The notes beneath the pieces were generated by a model. That model saw nothing but the letters and a program-made list of their open reading frames with translations. It made no database searches and had not been told where the DNA came from. From contig NZ_CP157278.1 in assembly GCF_040026395.1 (NCBI RefSeq), forward strand, positions 5,146,001 through 5,210,000: DNA of 64,000 bases. Direction: 5' to 3'. Position 1 is the stretch's first letter. The number at the start of each line of letters is the position of its first letter. Shown here piece after piece: positions 1 through 8,173 of this stretch. The position numbers were made by a program, and so were the translations under genes. Source of the stretch: Pedobacter lusitanus. Lineage in GTDB: Bacteria > Bacteroidota > Bacteroidia > Sphingobacteriales > Sphingobacteriaceae.

Positions 1-631
1 AACGGAACAGATTTAAATCTTCTGCATGGATATTATGTTCTTTTTCCAGCATGGTGTTTTTGATCCAGTCAATTAAACCACCCCAGTAATCCTTACCTAA
101 TAATACAATCGGGAAACGGGCAATTTTACCAGTCTGAATTAAAGTGATTGCTTCAAATAACTCATCCATTGTTCCCATCCCGCCAGGCAACACGATAAAT
201 CCCTGCGAGTATTTCATGAACATTACTTTTCTTACGAAGAAGTAATCAAATTGCAGTAATTTATTATGGTCAACATATTTATTGTGGAACTGCTCAAAAG
301 GCAGGTCAATGTTAAGTCCTACAGATTTTCCTCCGTTAGTATGTGCACCTTTATTACCGGCTTCCATGATACCCGGACCACCGCCTGTAATTACACCATA
401 GCCACGGTCAGTAAGTAATTTACCGCAATCTACTGCCATCTGGTAATACTTATTGGTTTCAGCAGTTCTTGCAGAACCAAAAATAGATACACAAGGGCCA
501 ATCTTAGCCAGTTTTTCAAAACCGTCTACAAACTCAGCCATTATTTTAAAGATCTGCCATGAGTCGGTTACTTTGATCTCCTGCCAGTTTTTGTTTTCAA
601 ACGCGCTTCTTATTTTCTCTTCACTCGTCAT
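1..631 (-). CDS. LOG family (lysine-decarboxylase-like) nucleotide phosphoribohydrolase, 3' part cut off by window edge
   Basis: The reading frame starts at the ATG at 631-629 on the minus strand (MTSEEKIRSAFENK) and runs off the left edge, giving about 210 codons. It carries the LOG signature PGGxGTxxE as LPGGMGTMDELFE and a Rossmann-type GGGPGIMEAGNKGA stretch. Family members hydrolyse nucleoside monophosphates such as cytokinin ribotides, releasing ribose 5-phosphate; many bacterial members are annotated only as 'TIGR00730 Rossmann fold'. It lies 19 bp downstream of the symporter gene on the same strand, so the two may be co-transcribed. The substrate cannot be read from sequence. Family call is firm, exact role is not. 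Confidence 0.88.
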   Translation of the reverse strand, partial: MTSEEKIRSAFENKNWQEIKVTDSWQIFKIMAEFVDGFEKLAKIGPCVSIFGSARTAETNKYYQMAVDCGKLLTDRGYGVITGGGPGIMEAGNKGAHTNGGKSVGLNIDLPFEQFHNKYVDHNKLLQFDYFFVRKVMFMKYSQGFIVLPGGMGTMDELFEAITLIQTGKIARFPIVLLGKDYWGGLIDWIKNTMLEKEHNIHAEDLNLFR

Positions 632-650
632 TATTATGCTTATTTATATT

Positions 651-2129
651 TTAAAATTTAGTCCGGTCAACCGTGTTTTTTCCGGTAACCCAAAGTAGTA
701 TAAATGTAATCAAACCGTTTAGCACAATCAGCTCAAAGCTCATCGCATAACCAAACCATTTTATACTGTGTGTGTTGATTATAAAACACAGCACAGGGGA
801 TGCAATACACAGGTAAGGTACTAATTTATCTGTTACAGCTCTCTTTGTCAGCATCCCGAAGGCAAATAGGCCTAACAGAGGGCCGTAGGTATATCCTGCT
901 GCAGTAAATATGGAATTCACAACCGAATCATCGTTTATCATTTTAAAAACCAGGATTACAGCCACCATAATAACTGAAAACCCTATATGTACCCAGTGTC
1001 GCTGGTTAACCAGTTTAGGGTCATTCTGATCTTCCTTTTTATCAAAATGCAGAAAATCTACACAAAAAGAAGTGGTCAGTGCTGTAAGCGCAGAATCCGT
1101 AGTGGCAAACGTTGCAGCAGTTAAACCCAGCATGAATATAATTCCCGGAATTATGTTCAGATGGTTTAAAGCAATCTCAGGGTATAGATGATCTGGTGTT
1201 TTTAAGTCAGCAACTGCTATGCCATTTTTTGCGGCATAAAGATATAATAAAGCACCTACACTCAGGAAAAAGATATTCATAATGACAAATACCCCTGTAA
1301 AAGTGAACATATTTTTCTGTGCCTCACCTATGGTTTTCATACTCAGGTTTTTCTGCATCAGATCCTGATCCAGACCTACCATTGCAATAGTCACGAAAAT
1401 ACCGCCCAGAAACTGTTTGAGAAAGTGCGACTTGCTGCCCATGAAGTCTTCCCAGAAGAATATTTTTGAATAACTGCTGTTTTTTACGGCTTCGAAAGTC
1501 CCGGCTATATCCAGATGGAGAGATTTTGAAATAAAGATAATAGACAGCACAACTGATAATAGCAGAAATACGGTTTGCATGGTATCAGTGATGATAATAG
1601 TTTTAAGACCACCCTTATGGGTATAAAGCCAGATAAGTACCAGACAGATAATTATAGTGAGCCAGAAGGGGACATTCCACGCGTCAAAAATGAATTTCTG
1701 CAAAACAATTGCCACCAGATATAATCTGAAAGCAGATCCGATAGTTCTTGAAATCAGGAAAATGACTGCTCCGGTTTTATAGCTGTAAGCACCCAGTCTT
1801 TTTTCCAGATAGGTATAGATGGAAATCAGGTTCATGCGGTAATAAAGTGGGAGCAGGACAGTAGCGATGATGACAAAACCCACGGCATTTCCCAGTACGA
1901 ACTGAAAATAACCAAACTCACTTTTACCCACAGCACCAGGTACGGAGATAAAAGTTACCCCCGAAAGCGCTGTTCCAATCATGCCAAAGGCTACCAGATA
2001 CCATTTTGAATTGCGGTTTGCAATAAAAAACGAAGCGTTGTCAGACGAGTTTCTTGAGGTGAAATAGGCTACTCCTATTAAGAGGGCAAAATATCCTAAC
2101 AGAAAGGATAAAAGTATGGCGGGAGTCAT
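651..2129 (-). CDS. Sodium:solute symporter (SSS/SLC5 family)
   Basis: The 492-residue protein is almost entirely hydrophobic, with about 13 predicted membrane helices, the usual SSS topology. The early segment with GTALSGVTFISVPG and the later TFATTDSALTALTTSF resemble the sodium-site and core helices of SSS transporters. It would couple sodium entry to uptake of an organic solute at the inner membrane; the substrate (sugar, sialic acid, proline or other) cannot be decided. It is divergent from recR across a 125-bp gap that holds an 18-bp perfect inverted repeat. The LOG-family gene follows 19 bp downstream. Confidence 0.9.
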   Translation of the reverse strand: MTPAILLSFLLGYFALLIGVAYFTSRNSSDNASFFIANRNSKWYLVAFGMIGTALSGVTFISVPGAVGKSEFGYFQFVLGNAVGFVIIATVLLPLYYRMNLISIYTYLEKRLGAYSYKTGAVIFLISRTIGSAFRLYLVAIVLQKFIFDAWNVPFWLTIIICLVLIWLYTHKGGLKTIIITDTMQTVFLLLSVVLSIIFISKSLHLDIAGTFEAVKNSSYSKIFFWEDFMGSKSHFLKQFLGGIFVTIAMVGLDQDLMQKNLSMKTIGEAQKNMFTFTGVFVIMNIFFLSVGALLYLYAAKNGIAVADLKTPDHLYPEIALNHLNIIPGIIFMLGLTAATFATTDSALTALTTSFCVDFLHFDKKEDQNDPKLVNQRHWVHIGFSVIMVAVILVFKMINDDSVVNSIFTAAGYTYGPLLGLFAFGMLTKRAVTDKLVPYLCIASPVLCFIINTHSIKWFGYAMSFELIVLNGLITFILLWVTGKNTVDRTKF

Positions 2130-2183
2130 ATATAATTATACTTTAGGAGCTAAATGTAAGAAATTCATCCTCTAATAATCAAA

Positions 2184-2222
2184 AGCCTGTTTAAAATTTA
2201 TCCAATAAATTTTAAACAGGCT
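2184..2222. repeat. 18-bp perfect inverted repeat between divergent symporter and recR genes
   Basis: Arms at 2184-2201 and 2205-2222 are exact reverse complements around a 3-nt centre (CCA). It lies 21 bp upstream of the recR -7 box and 55 bp from the symporter start. Because the flanking genes diverge, neither transcript should end here, so an operator or a structured leader is as plausible as a terminator. Confidence 0.85.
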
Positions 2223-2242
2223 CAGAATAACAGAAGATAATA

Positions 2243-2250
2243 TAAATTTG
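2243..2250 (+). promoter_or_regulatory. Bacteroidota -7 box for recR
   Basis: TAAATTTG matches the Bacteroidota consensus TAnnTTTG. It ends 4 nt before the recR ATG, so transcription would start at or next to the start codon. No good -33 TTG was found at 17-23 nt spacing. Confidence 0.5.
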
Positions 2251-2254
2251 TAAG

Positions 2255-2872
2255 ATGAACTTTTCTTCCAAGCTTCTTGAAGATGCTGTTAACGAATTTT
2301 CTAAATTACCTGGTGTAGGACAAAAGACCGCATTGCGGCTGGTACTGCATTTACTGAACAAGGAACAAGAGGAAGTAGATACTTTCGGTAATTCCATAAT
2401 CAGGTTGAGAAGAGAAATAAAACATTGCAGTATTTGTCATAATATATCAGATTTACCTGTTTGCGGTATCTGTTCTTCCGCCAAACGGGAGAAAGAAATT
2501 ATTTGTGTGGTTGAGGATACCCGTGATGTAATGGCCGTAGAAAATACTTCCCAATATTTTGGTGTATATCATGTGTTAGGTGGCTTAATTTCTCCTATGG
2601 ATGGTATCGGGCCATCTGATCTGTATATTGATACGCTGGTTCAACGCGTTGCAACTACACCGGTTAAAGAAATTATTCTGGCTTTAAGCGCAACCATGGA
2701 GGGAGATACCACATTATTTTATCTTTATAAAAGACTTAAAGATTTTCAGATACCCATTACTACTATTGCCCGTGGAATTGCTTTTGGTGGTGAACTGGAG
2801 TATGCAGATGAAATTACTTTAGGCCGCTCTATTGTAACCCGGGTACCATATGTTAATTCACTAACCAAATAA
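2255..2872 (+). CDS. recR: Recombination mediator protein RecR
   Basis: RecR works with RecO/RecF to load RecA onto gapped single-stranded DNA. The 205 residues match the family length of about 200. Helix-hairpin-helix LPGVGQKTALR lies at about 18-28, the four-cysteine zinc finger at C58, C61, C70 and C73, and a Toprim segment beginning about residue 82 (ICVVEDTRD). The next gene, an SDR oxidoreductase, starts 5 bp after the stop and is probably in the same transcript although functionally unrelated. No close alternative start fits the family length. Confidence 0.97.
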   Translation: MNFSSKLLEDAVNEFSKLPGVGQKTALRLVLHLLNKEQEEVDTFGNSIIRLRREIKHCSICHNISDLPVCGICSSAKREKEIICVVEDTRDVMAVENTSQYFGVYHVLGGLISPMDGIGPSDLYIDTLVQRVATTPVKEIILALSATMEGDTTLFYLYKRLKDFQIPITTIARGIAFGGELEYADEITLGRSIVTRVPYVNSLTK

Positions 2873-2877
2873 TCAGA

Positions 2878-3702
2878 ATGGATTTTAAGAATAAAGTTGT
2901 TGTTATTACCGGTGCTTCATCGGGTATAGGCAAATCATGTGCAGAGGAGTTTGCCAAACGAGGAGCAAACCTGGTGCTGGCAGCCAGACAGTTTGTTACT
3001 TTATGTGAGGTTACTGCTGATCTGGAAAAAAAATATGGAATTAAAGCTTTGGCCATACAGGCTGATGTCAGCAAAGAAGCTGATTGTGAAGAGCTGATTA
3101 AACGCGCTTTGCTGACTTTTAGTAAAATTGATATCCTGGTTAATAATGCAGGACTATCTATGCGTGCATTATTTAATGAACTCGATTTAACAGTACTGAA
3201 AAGCCTGATGGATGTTAATTTCTGGGGTACAGTATATTGTACCAAATATGCATTGCCTGAAATTTTGAAGACTAAAGGAAGTATAATTGGCGTTTCTTCT
3301 ATTGCAGGTTATCGCGGATTGCCGGGCAGAACTGGTTATTCTGCTTCTAAATTTGCAATGAATGGGTTTATGGAAGCACTGAGAACTGAAATATTGCATA
3401 CCGGGGTACACGTAATGGTGGCTTGTCCTGGTTTTACAACTTCCAATATCCGGGTTGCGGCTTTGGCAAAAGATGGTAAATCTCATGGTGAAACCAGTAT
3501 GGAAGAGGGGAAAATGATGTCTTCGGAAGAAGTGGCTGAGCATATAGTGAATGGAGTTGCTGCGCGTAAGCGCACGCTGGTCATGACAGGGCAGGGGAAA
3601 TTAACGGTATGGATTAATAAACTGTTTCCGGCACTGGCCGATAAACTGGTATTTAATCATTTTACAAAAGAAAAAAATGCATTAATTGAAAACCACAAAT
3701 AA
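2878..3702 (+). CDS. SDR family NAD(P)-dependent oxidoreductase
   Basis: The 274-residue protein has the classical short-chain dehydrogenase pattern: TGASSGIG at 11-18 for the nucleotide, NNAG at 89-92, catalytic Ser141 and the YxxxK pair Tyr154/Lys158 (YSASK). The C-terminal extension resembles membrane-associated DHRS7/YqjQ-like members acting on lipophilic substrates, but the substrate is unknown. It follows recR by 5 bp and precedes an OmpA-type lipoprotein gene by 15 bp, so the three genes look like one operon. Confidence 0.92.
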   Translation: MDFKNKVVVITGASSGIGKSCAEEFAKRGANLVLAARQFVTLCEVTADLEKKYGIKALAIQADVSKEADCEELIKRALLTFSKIDILVNNAGLSMRALFNELDLTVLKSLMDVNFWGTVYCTKYALPEILKTKGSIIGVSSIAGYRGLPGRTGYSASKFAMNGFMEALRTEILHTGVHVMVACPGFTTSNIRVAALAKDGKSHGETSMEEGKMMSSEEVAEHIVNGVAARKRTLVMTGQGKLTVWINKLFPALADKLVFNHFTKEKNALIENHK

Positions 3703-3717
3703 ACACAACACAAACAA

Positions 3718-4248
3718 ATGAAATCTCAAAAAACACATTTATTATTAGCCGGTATCGGGGTTTTTGCCCTTTCTCTTGGCGCTTGTAAAACAAAGAAAAT
3801 TGTTGCCAAACCTAATCCGCCTGTAGTAGCGGAGAAACCATTAGAAAAGCCAATAGAGAAAGCTCCTGTTGAAGAAAAAACAGAAACTACACCTGCACCT
3901 GAAAAACCAGATTTTAATTTCAGTAATGTTCAGTTTGAGTTTAATTCTGGTGTATTAAAAACTGCATCGTTTCAGATACTGGATAAAGTAGCTGCAGAGA
4001 TGAAGAAAGATCCATCAGTTAAATTTATATTGAACGGACACTCTTCAGCAGAAGGTACACCTGAGCATAATATGTCATTATCTGTAGACAGAGCAAATTC
4101 AGTGAAGTCTTATTTAATGAATGCAGGTATCAGCGGAAGTAATTTATCTATTAAAGGTTTTGGAGCCACAGAGCCACTTAAGCCCAATACAACTGAAGAA
4201 GGTAAAGAGCTGAACCGCAGAGTTGAAATCAAAATAAGCGGTAATTAA
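3718..4248 (+). CDS. OmpA-family peptidoglycan-binding lipoprotein
   Basis: The 176-residue precursor has a short hydrophobic signal ending in the lipobox LGAC with the lipidated Cys at 23. A Pro/Glu/Lys-rich linker (about 30-65) leads to a C-terminal OmpA/MotB domain; NGHSSAEGTPEHNMSLSVDR and the later LNRRVEIKI are its hallmarks. Such proteins anchor the outer membrane to diaminopimelate in peptidoglycan (Pal-like). It is the last gene before the trp leader region; no strong terminator separates them. Confidence 0.92.
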   Translation: MKSQKTHLLLAGIGVFALSLGACKTKKIVAKPNPPVVAEKPLEKPIEKAPVEEKTETTPAPEKPDFNFSNVQFEFNSGVLKTASFQILDKVAAEMKKDPSVKFILNGHSSAEGTPEHNMSLSVDRANSVKSYLMNAGISGSNLSIKGFGATEPLKPNTTEEGKELNRRVEIKISGN

Positions 4249-4288
4249 ATAAAACTGATCCTGACAAAAAAAATATATTAATAAATAG

Positions 4289-4319
4289 TTGTTCTTTTCC
4301 AAAAACAATTCCATATTTG
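4289..4319 (+). promoter_or_regulatory. Candidate promoter of the trp leader
   Basis: A -33-like TTG (4289-4291) lies 20 nt from CATATTTG (4312-4319), which matches the TAnnTTTG box except for its first base. If real, transcription starts around 4324, almost at the leader-peptide ATG at 4327. Read-through from the OmpA gene is an alternative. Confidence 0.4.
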
Positions 4320-4326
4320 TCAGACA

Positions 4327-4380
4327 ATGATACAAACAAACGGACTTAACATTTGGTGGTGGCACAACGCAATTGCGTAG
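4327..4380 (+). CDS. trpL: trp operon leader peptide (17 residues, three consecutive Trp)
   Basis: The short frame reads MIQTNGLNIWWWHNAIA and stops with TAG. Three adjacent TGG codons at 4354-4362 are far beyond chance in a 17-residue peptide and sit directly upstream of an intrinsic terminator and trpD. By the classical attenuation model the peptide acts as a Trp-tRNA sensor: stalling at the Trp codons changes folding of the downstream RNA. The peptide itself probably has no other job. No Shine-Dalgarno sequence is evident, which is usual in this phylum. Confidence 0.88.
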   Translation: MIQTNGLNIWWWHNAIA

Positions 4381-4457
4381 TGTAACCCTATTTTTGTACG
4401 TTTTATTTTATATACAATATAATGAGGGTTGCTTTTTAAGCAGCCCTTTTTTGTTTT
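4359..4457 (+). promoter_or_regulatory. Transcription attenuator of the trpDFBA operon (switch hairpins plus terminator)
   Basis: Three competing elements are visible. (1) A hairpin at 4359-4386 built on the palindrome ACGCAATTGCGT (4367-4378), overlapping the end of the leader ORF. (2) AACCCT at 4384-4389, complementary to AGGGTT at 4425-4430, a possible antiterminator. (3) A terminator with arms GGGTTGCT (4426-4433) and AGCAGCCC (4439-4446), one G-U pair, followed by six T. A ribosome stalled on the Trp codons would open (1), free (2) and block (3); one reaching the stop codon would cover AACCCT and let the terminator form. Confidence 0.85.
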
Positions 4458-4464
4458 ATAACCT

Positions 4465-5451
4465 ATGAAGAAAATACTCAATCACTTATTCGAAAACAAA
4501 TCTTTCAGCAGGGAAGAAGCCCGGAAGATTCTTACAGCAATTGCCTCAGGAGAATTTAATACTTCGCAGATTGCTGCATTTATTACGGCCTTTGGGATGC
4601 GTAATATCACAGTCGCAGAATTGCAGGGATTCCGTGATGCGATGCTTGACCTTTGTGTAAAAATAGATCTGTCAGGCTATGAACTGGTAGATCTGTGTGG
4701 TACAGGAGGCGATGGAAAAGATACTTTTAATATTTCTACCCTGGCTTCTTTTGTGGTTGCCGGAGCAGGATATAAAGTAGCAAAACATGGTAATTACGGT
4801 GTTTCTTCTGGCTGCGGTTCGTCCAATGTAATGGAACACCTGGGATATACTTTTACAGCTGATCAGGACGAATTAAAAAGAAGCCTTGACCGCTCAGGAA
4901 TCTGTTTTATACATGCACCGCTGTTTAATCCAGCCATGAAAATTGTAGCTCCAATCCGTAAAGATTTAGGTGTTAAGACCTTTTTTAATATGCTTGGGCC
5001 AATGGTAAATCCGGCGCAACCTAAAAATCAGATTGTAGGCGTATTCAGTCTTGAACTAGCACGTCTGTATGCTTATCTTTATCAGGAAACAGATAAAAAC
5101 TATACGATCATTCATGCTGTAGATGGTTTTGACGAAGTTTCACTGACCTGTGATTTTAAAACATTCAGTAAAAACGGAGAGGCACTGGTTAAAGTTAGTG
5201 ATCTGGGTTTTGAACAGATTGATGTTAATGAAATTACGGGTGGTGATACCATAAAATCATCGGCGGATATCTTTGTCAATGTATTACAGGGTACAGGAAC
5301 CGATCCGCAAAACAATGTCGTACTATGTAACGCGGCTATTGCTATACAGACTATTAAACCGGAACAGTCTTTTGCAGATTGTTATTATGAAGCAGAATCT
5401 TCACTGGTTGGTGGTATGGCGCTTCAAAGTTTTCAAAACCTGATAGGATGA
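4465..5451 (+). CDS. trpD: Anthranilate phosphoribosyltransferase
   Basis: TrpD transfers phosphoribose from PRPP to anthranilate, the second step of tryptophan synthesis. The 328-residue protein carries the PRPP/Mg site GTGGDGKDTFN at 79-89 and the anthranilate-binding KHGNYGVSS at 107-115. It is the monofunctional form with no fused glutamine amidotransferase. It starts 19 bp after the attenuator stem and overlaps trpF by four bases (ATGA), suggesting translational coupling. Unlike common Bacteroidota trp operons, trpE and trpG do not precede it. Confidence 0.97.
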   Translation: MKKILNHLFENKSFSREEARKILTAIASGEFNTSQIAAFITAFGMRNITVAELQGFRDAMLDLCVKIDLSGYELVDLCGTGGDGKDTFNISTLASFVVAGAGYKVAKHGNYGVSSGCGSSNVMEHLGYTFTADQDELKRSLDRSGICFIHAPLFNPAMKIVAPIRKDLGVKTFFNMLGPMVNPAQPKNQIVGVFSLELARLYAYLYQETDKNYTIIHAVDGFDEVSLTCDFKTFSKNGEALVKVSDLGFEQIDVNEITGGDTIKSSADIFVNVLQGTGTDPQNNVVLCNAAIAIQTIKPEQSFADCYYEAESSLVGGMALQSFQNLIG

Positions 5452-6074
5452 GTATTAAACTGAAAATCTGCGGAATGCGTGAACGGGGTAATATAGCTGA
5501 AGTGGTTGCCCTGCAGCCAGATTATATAGGCTTTATTTTTTATCCGGCTTCTAAAAGGTTTATCGGTGACCTTGATCCGCAGCTCATCAAAAATATTCCT
5601 GCAACTATAAAAACTACTGGCGTATTTGTGAATGAAGAACTGGAAATAGTAAAAAATGCAATTATGAAATATGACCTGAAGGCAGTTCAGTTACATGGAC
5701 AGGAGAGTGCATCTTATTGTCAGGCACTGAAGGGAACAACAGAAGTGATCAAGGCTTTTGGTATAGATGCAGATTTTGATTTCAGTAAGCTGGATGATTA
5801 TGAGGCACAGGTAGATTATTTCCTTTTTGATACACAGACTCCGGATCATGGTGGCTCAGGTAAAACATTTAGCTGGCAACTCCTGGGGAGCTATAAAAAC
5901 AGGAAATCCTATTTTTTGAGCGGGGGAATAGGAATAGAGCAGCTTGCTGGTCTTGAACAGATTAAAGATGAACGTTTATATGCAATAGATGTCAATAGCC
6001 GGTTTGAAGTTTCACCAGGTCTGAAAGATATCGCCCTGCTGACTGTCTGTAAACAAATGCTGATTAAAATTTAA
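5448..6074 (+). CDS. trpF: Phosphoribosylanthranilate isomerase
   Basis: TrpF performs the Amadori rearrangement of phosphoribosylanthranilate to CdRP. The 208 residues show KICGMRE near the N-terminus with the catalytic Cys, GFIFYPASKR, the catalytic-Asp strand FDTQTPDHGGSGKTF, and the phosphate-binding LSGGIG and DVNSRFEVSPG loops of a (beta/alpha)8 barrel. It overlaps trpD by four bases. The next enzyme of the pathway, indole-glycerol-phosphate synthase (TrpC), is not encoded next to it, although trpC normally lies between trpD and trpF in this phylum. Confidence 0.96.
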   Translation: MSIKLKICGMRERGNIAEVVALQPDYIGFIFYPASKRFIGDLDPQLIKNIPATIKTTGVFVNEELEIVKNAIMKYDLKAVQLHGQESASYCQALKGTTEVIKAFGIDADFDFSKLDDYEAQVDYFLFDTQTPDHGGSGKTFSWQLLGSYKNRKSYFLSGGIGIEQLAGLEQIKDERLYAIDVNSRFEVSPGLKDIALLTVCKQMLIKI

Positions 6075-6116
6075 AATTCCAGGGTTGCCGGTGCAACCTG
6101 TTAAAAAGATAAGACT

Positions 6117-7298
6117 ATGAATTATTTTGTAAATGAAAAAGGTTATTACGGAGATTTTGGAGGAGCTTATATTCCTGAGATGTTATATCCGAATGTCGAG
6201 GAACTCAGACAAAATTATCTTAAAATCATTGGGGATGCTGATTTTCAAAAAGAATTCCACCATTTGTTGAAGGACTATGTAGGCAGGCCTTCGCCACTTT
6301 ATCTGGCTCAACGGTTATCAAAAAAGTATAATGCGAATATCTTTCTTAAAAGAGAAGACCTGAACCATACCGGGGCGCATAAAATAAATAATACCATTGG
6401 GCAGATTTTACTTGCTGAAAAATTAGGTAAGAAGAGAATTATAGCTGAAACTGGTGCAGGACAACATGGCGTAGCTACAGCAACTGTATGTGCATTACGT
6501 GGTTTGGAATGTGTGGTTTATATGGGGGAAATCGATATCCAGCGTCAGGCTCCTAATGTAGCCCGTATGAAAATGCTTGGTGCAAAAGTCGTTTCGGCGG
6601 TTTCAGGTAGTAAAACTTTAAAGGATGCAACTAATGAGGCTATGCGTGACTGGATTAATAATCCTGTTGATACTCATTATATTATAGGATCAGTGGTTGG
6701 CCCGCACCCGTATCCTGATATGGTTTCTGTTTTTCAGTCAGTTATCTCTGAAGAAACAAAAAAACAGTTAACAGAACAGACAGGGAGCGATCAGCCAGAT
6801 TATGTATTGGCTTGTGTAGGCGGTGGTAGTAATGCAATGGGAATGTTTTATCATTTTATCAATGATGAAAATGTAAAACTGATTGCTGTAGAAGCAGGAG
6901 GAAAAGGAGTGGATACCGGATTCTCGGCAGCGACTACTTTTTTAGGTAAAGAAGGTGTATTGCACGGCAGCAGAAGTATCCTGATGCAAACTGAAGATGG
7001 ACAGGTCGTAGAACCGCATTCTGTCTCTGCAGGTCTGGATTATCCGGGAATTGGCCCTCAGCATGCCCATCTTTTCAAAACCTCGAGAGCAAAATATGTT
7101 TCGATCACAGATGATGAGGCTCTGGACGCGGGATTACTTTGTACACAGATGGAAGGAATTATTCCTGCAATTGAAAGTGCACATGCACTGGCATATCTGG
7201 AAAAAATGAAATTTACAGGTGGAGAAAACGTAGTCGTTTGTTTATCCGGAAGGGGAGATAAAGATATGGATACCTACATGAAGCATTTTGGTTTATAA
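6117..7298 (+). CDS. trpB: Tryptophan synthase beta chain
   Basis: TrpB condenses indole with serine using PLP. The 393-residue protein has the PLP lysine in HTGAHKINN (Lys89), the ETGAGQHG substrate loop at about 112-119, the glycine-rich phosphate loop GGGSNA at about 235, and [13 protein letters not shown] further on. This is the normal TrpB1 type that pairs with TrpA, consistent with trpA 36 bp downstream. Its start ([16 protein letters not shown]) matches the family N-terminus. Confidence 0.98.
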   Translation: MNYFVNEKGYYGDFGGAYIPEMLYPNVEELRQNYLKIIGDADFQKEFHHLLKDYVGRPSPLYLAQRLSKKYNANIFLKREDLNHTGAHKINNTIGQILLAEKLGKKRIIAETGAGQHGVATATVCALRGLECVVYMGEIDIQRQAPNVARMKMLGAKVVSAVSGSKTLKDATNEAMRDWINNPVDTHYIIGSVVGPHPYPDMVSVFQSVISEETKKQLTEQTGSDQPDYVLACVGGGSNAMGMFYHFINDENVKLIAVEAGGKGVDTGFSAATTFLGKEGVLHGSRSILMQTEDGQVVEPHSVSAGLDYPGIGPQHAHLFKTSRAKYVSITDDEALDAGLLCTQMEGIIPAIESAHALAYLEKMKFTGGENVVVCLSGRGDKDMDTYMKHFGL

Positions 7299-7334
7299 AT
7301 AGCCCTATCTTACATATTATAGCATACAGATCAA

Positions 7335-8105
7335 ATGAACAGGATAAATAAAATATTCAAAGAGAAAAAAAACAATATACTATCTATATATTATACTGCT
7401 GGTTATCCTGGATTGGGTGATACGGTTACTATCGCAGCTGCACTGGAAAAAGCAGGAGCAGATATGCTGGAAATAGGTTTCCCTTATTCAGATCCGGTAG
7501 CAGATGGCCCTGTTATACAGGCTAGCAGTAAATTATCATTAGACCAGGGAATGGATTTAAACCTGTTGTTTGAACAGTTGAAAGAACTGCGTAAAACGGT
7601 TACTATCCCGGTTCTGCTGATGGGATATGTGAATCCGGTATTGCAATACGGTGTAGAGCGGTTTTGTAAAGCCTGTGCCGAGGTTGGTGTGGACGGTTGT
7701 ATCGTACCTGACCTGCCAATGGTAGAATATGAAGAATTTTATAAAGAGACATTCCTGAAATATGGATTGAGCAATATATTTTTAGTTACGCCACAAACTT
7801 CTGTAGAGCGTATCCATAAAATTGACTCGTTGAGTAATGGATTCATCTATTTGTTATCTTCTTCTGCTACCACAGGACAGAATTTACAGGTATCTGATAC
7901 CACAGAAGCATATTTTACCAGAATTGCTGCGATGGATTTAAACAATCCAACGATGATTGGATTCGGGATCAGCAGTAAAGAAACTTTTGATAAAGCATGC
8001 AAATATGCAAATGGAGGAATTATCGGTACTGCATTCGTAAAATCTATTGCAGCAGGTAACCTTGAAGAAAATATCGAAACATTTATGGCAGGATTCAGGT
8101 CATAA
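7335..8105 (+). CDS. trpA: Tryptophan synthase alpha chain
   Basis: TrpA cleaves indole-3-glycerol phosphate to indole and glyceraldehyde 3-phosphate. The 256-residue barrel shows LEIGFPYSDPVADGPVIQ, containing the catalytic Glu and Asp, then GCIVPDLPMVEYEEF and the phosphate-binding GFGISSKE. It is the last gene of the trpDFBA operon. Only a weak 8-bp inverted repeat (8125-8151) follows it. Confidence 0.97.
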   Translation: MNRINKIFKEKKNNILSIYYTAGYPGLGDTVTIAAALEKAGADMLEIGFPYSDPVADGPVIQASSKLSLDQGMDLNLLFEQLKELRKTVTIPVLLMGYVNPVLQYGVERFCKACAEVGVDGCIVPDLPMVEYEEFYKETFLKYGLSNIFLVTPQTSVERIHKIDSLSNGFIYLLSSSATTGQNLQVSDTTEAYFTRIAAMDLNNPTMIGFGISSKETFDKACKYANGGIIGTAFVKSIAAGNLEENIETFMAGFRS

Positions 8106-8124
8106 TACCTGGATATCATAACCT

Positions 8125-8154
8125 GTAATCCTCTTTGTATTATAGGATTACTTT
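8125..8154 (+). terminator. Possible weak terminator between convergent trpA and Sua5-family gene
   Basis: Arms GTAATCCT (8125-8132) and AGGATTAC (8144-8151) are perfect complements with an 11-nt loop, followed by only three T. The GC content is low and the loop long, so this is tentative. Confidence 0.35.
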
Positions 8155-8173
8155 ATAGTAGGATACTGGTTAA

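Noticed and set aside
453..698. 81-codon plus-strand frame over the LOG and symporter gene boundaries
   Set aside because: It lies antisense to the clear LOG-family gene and shows no domain pattern.
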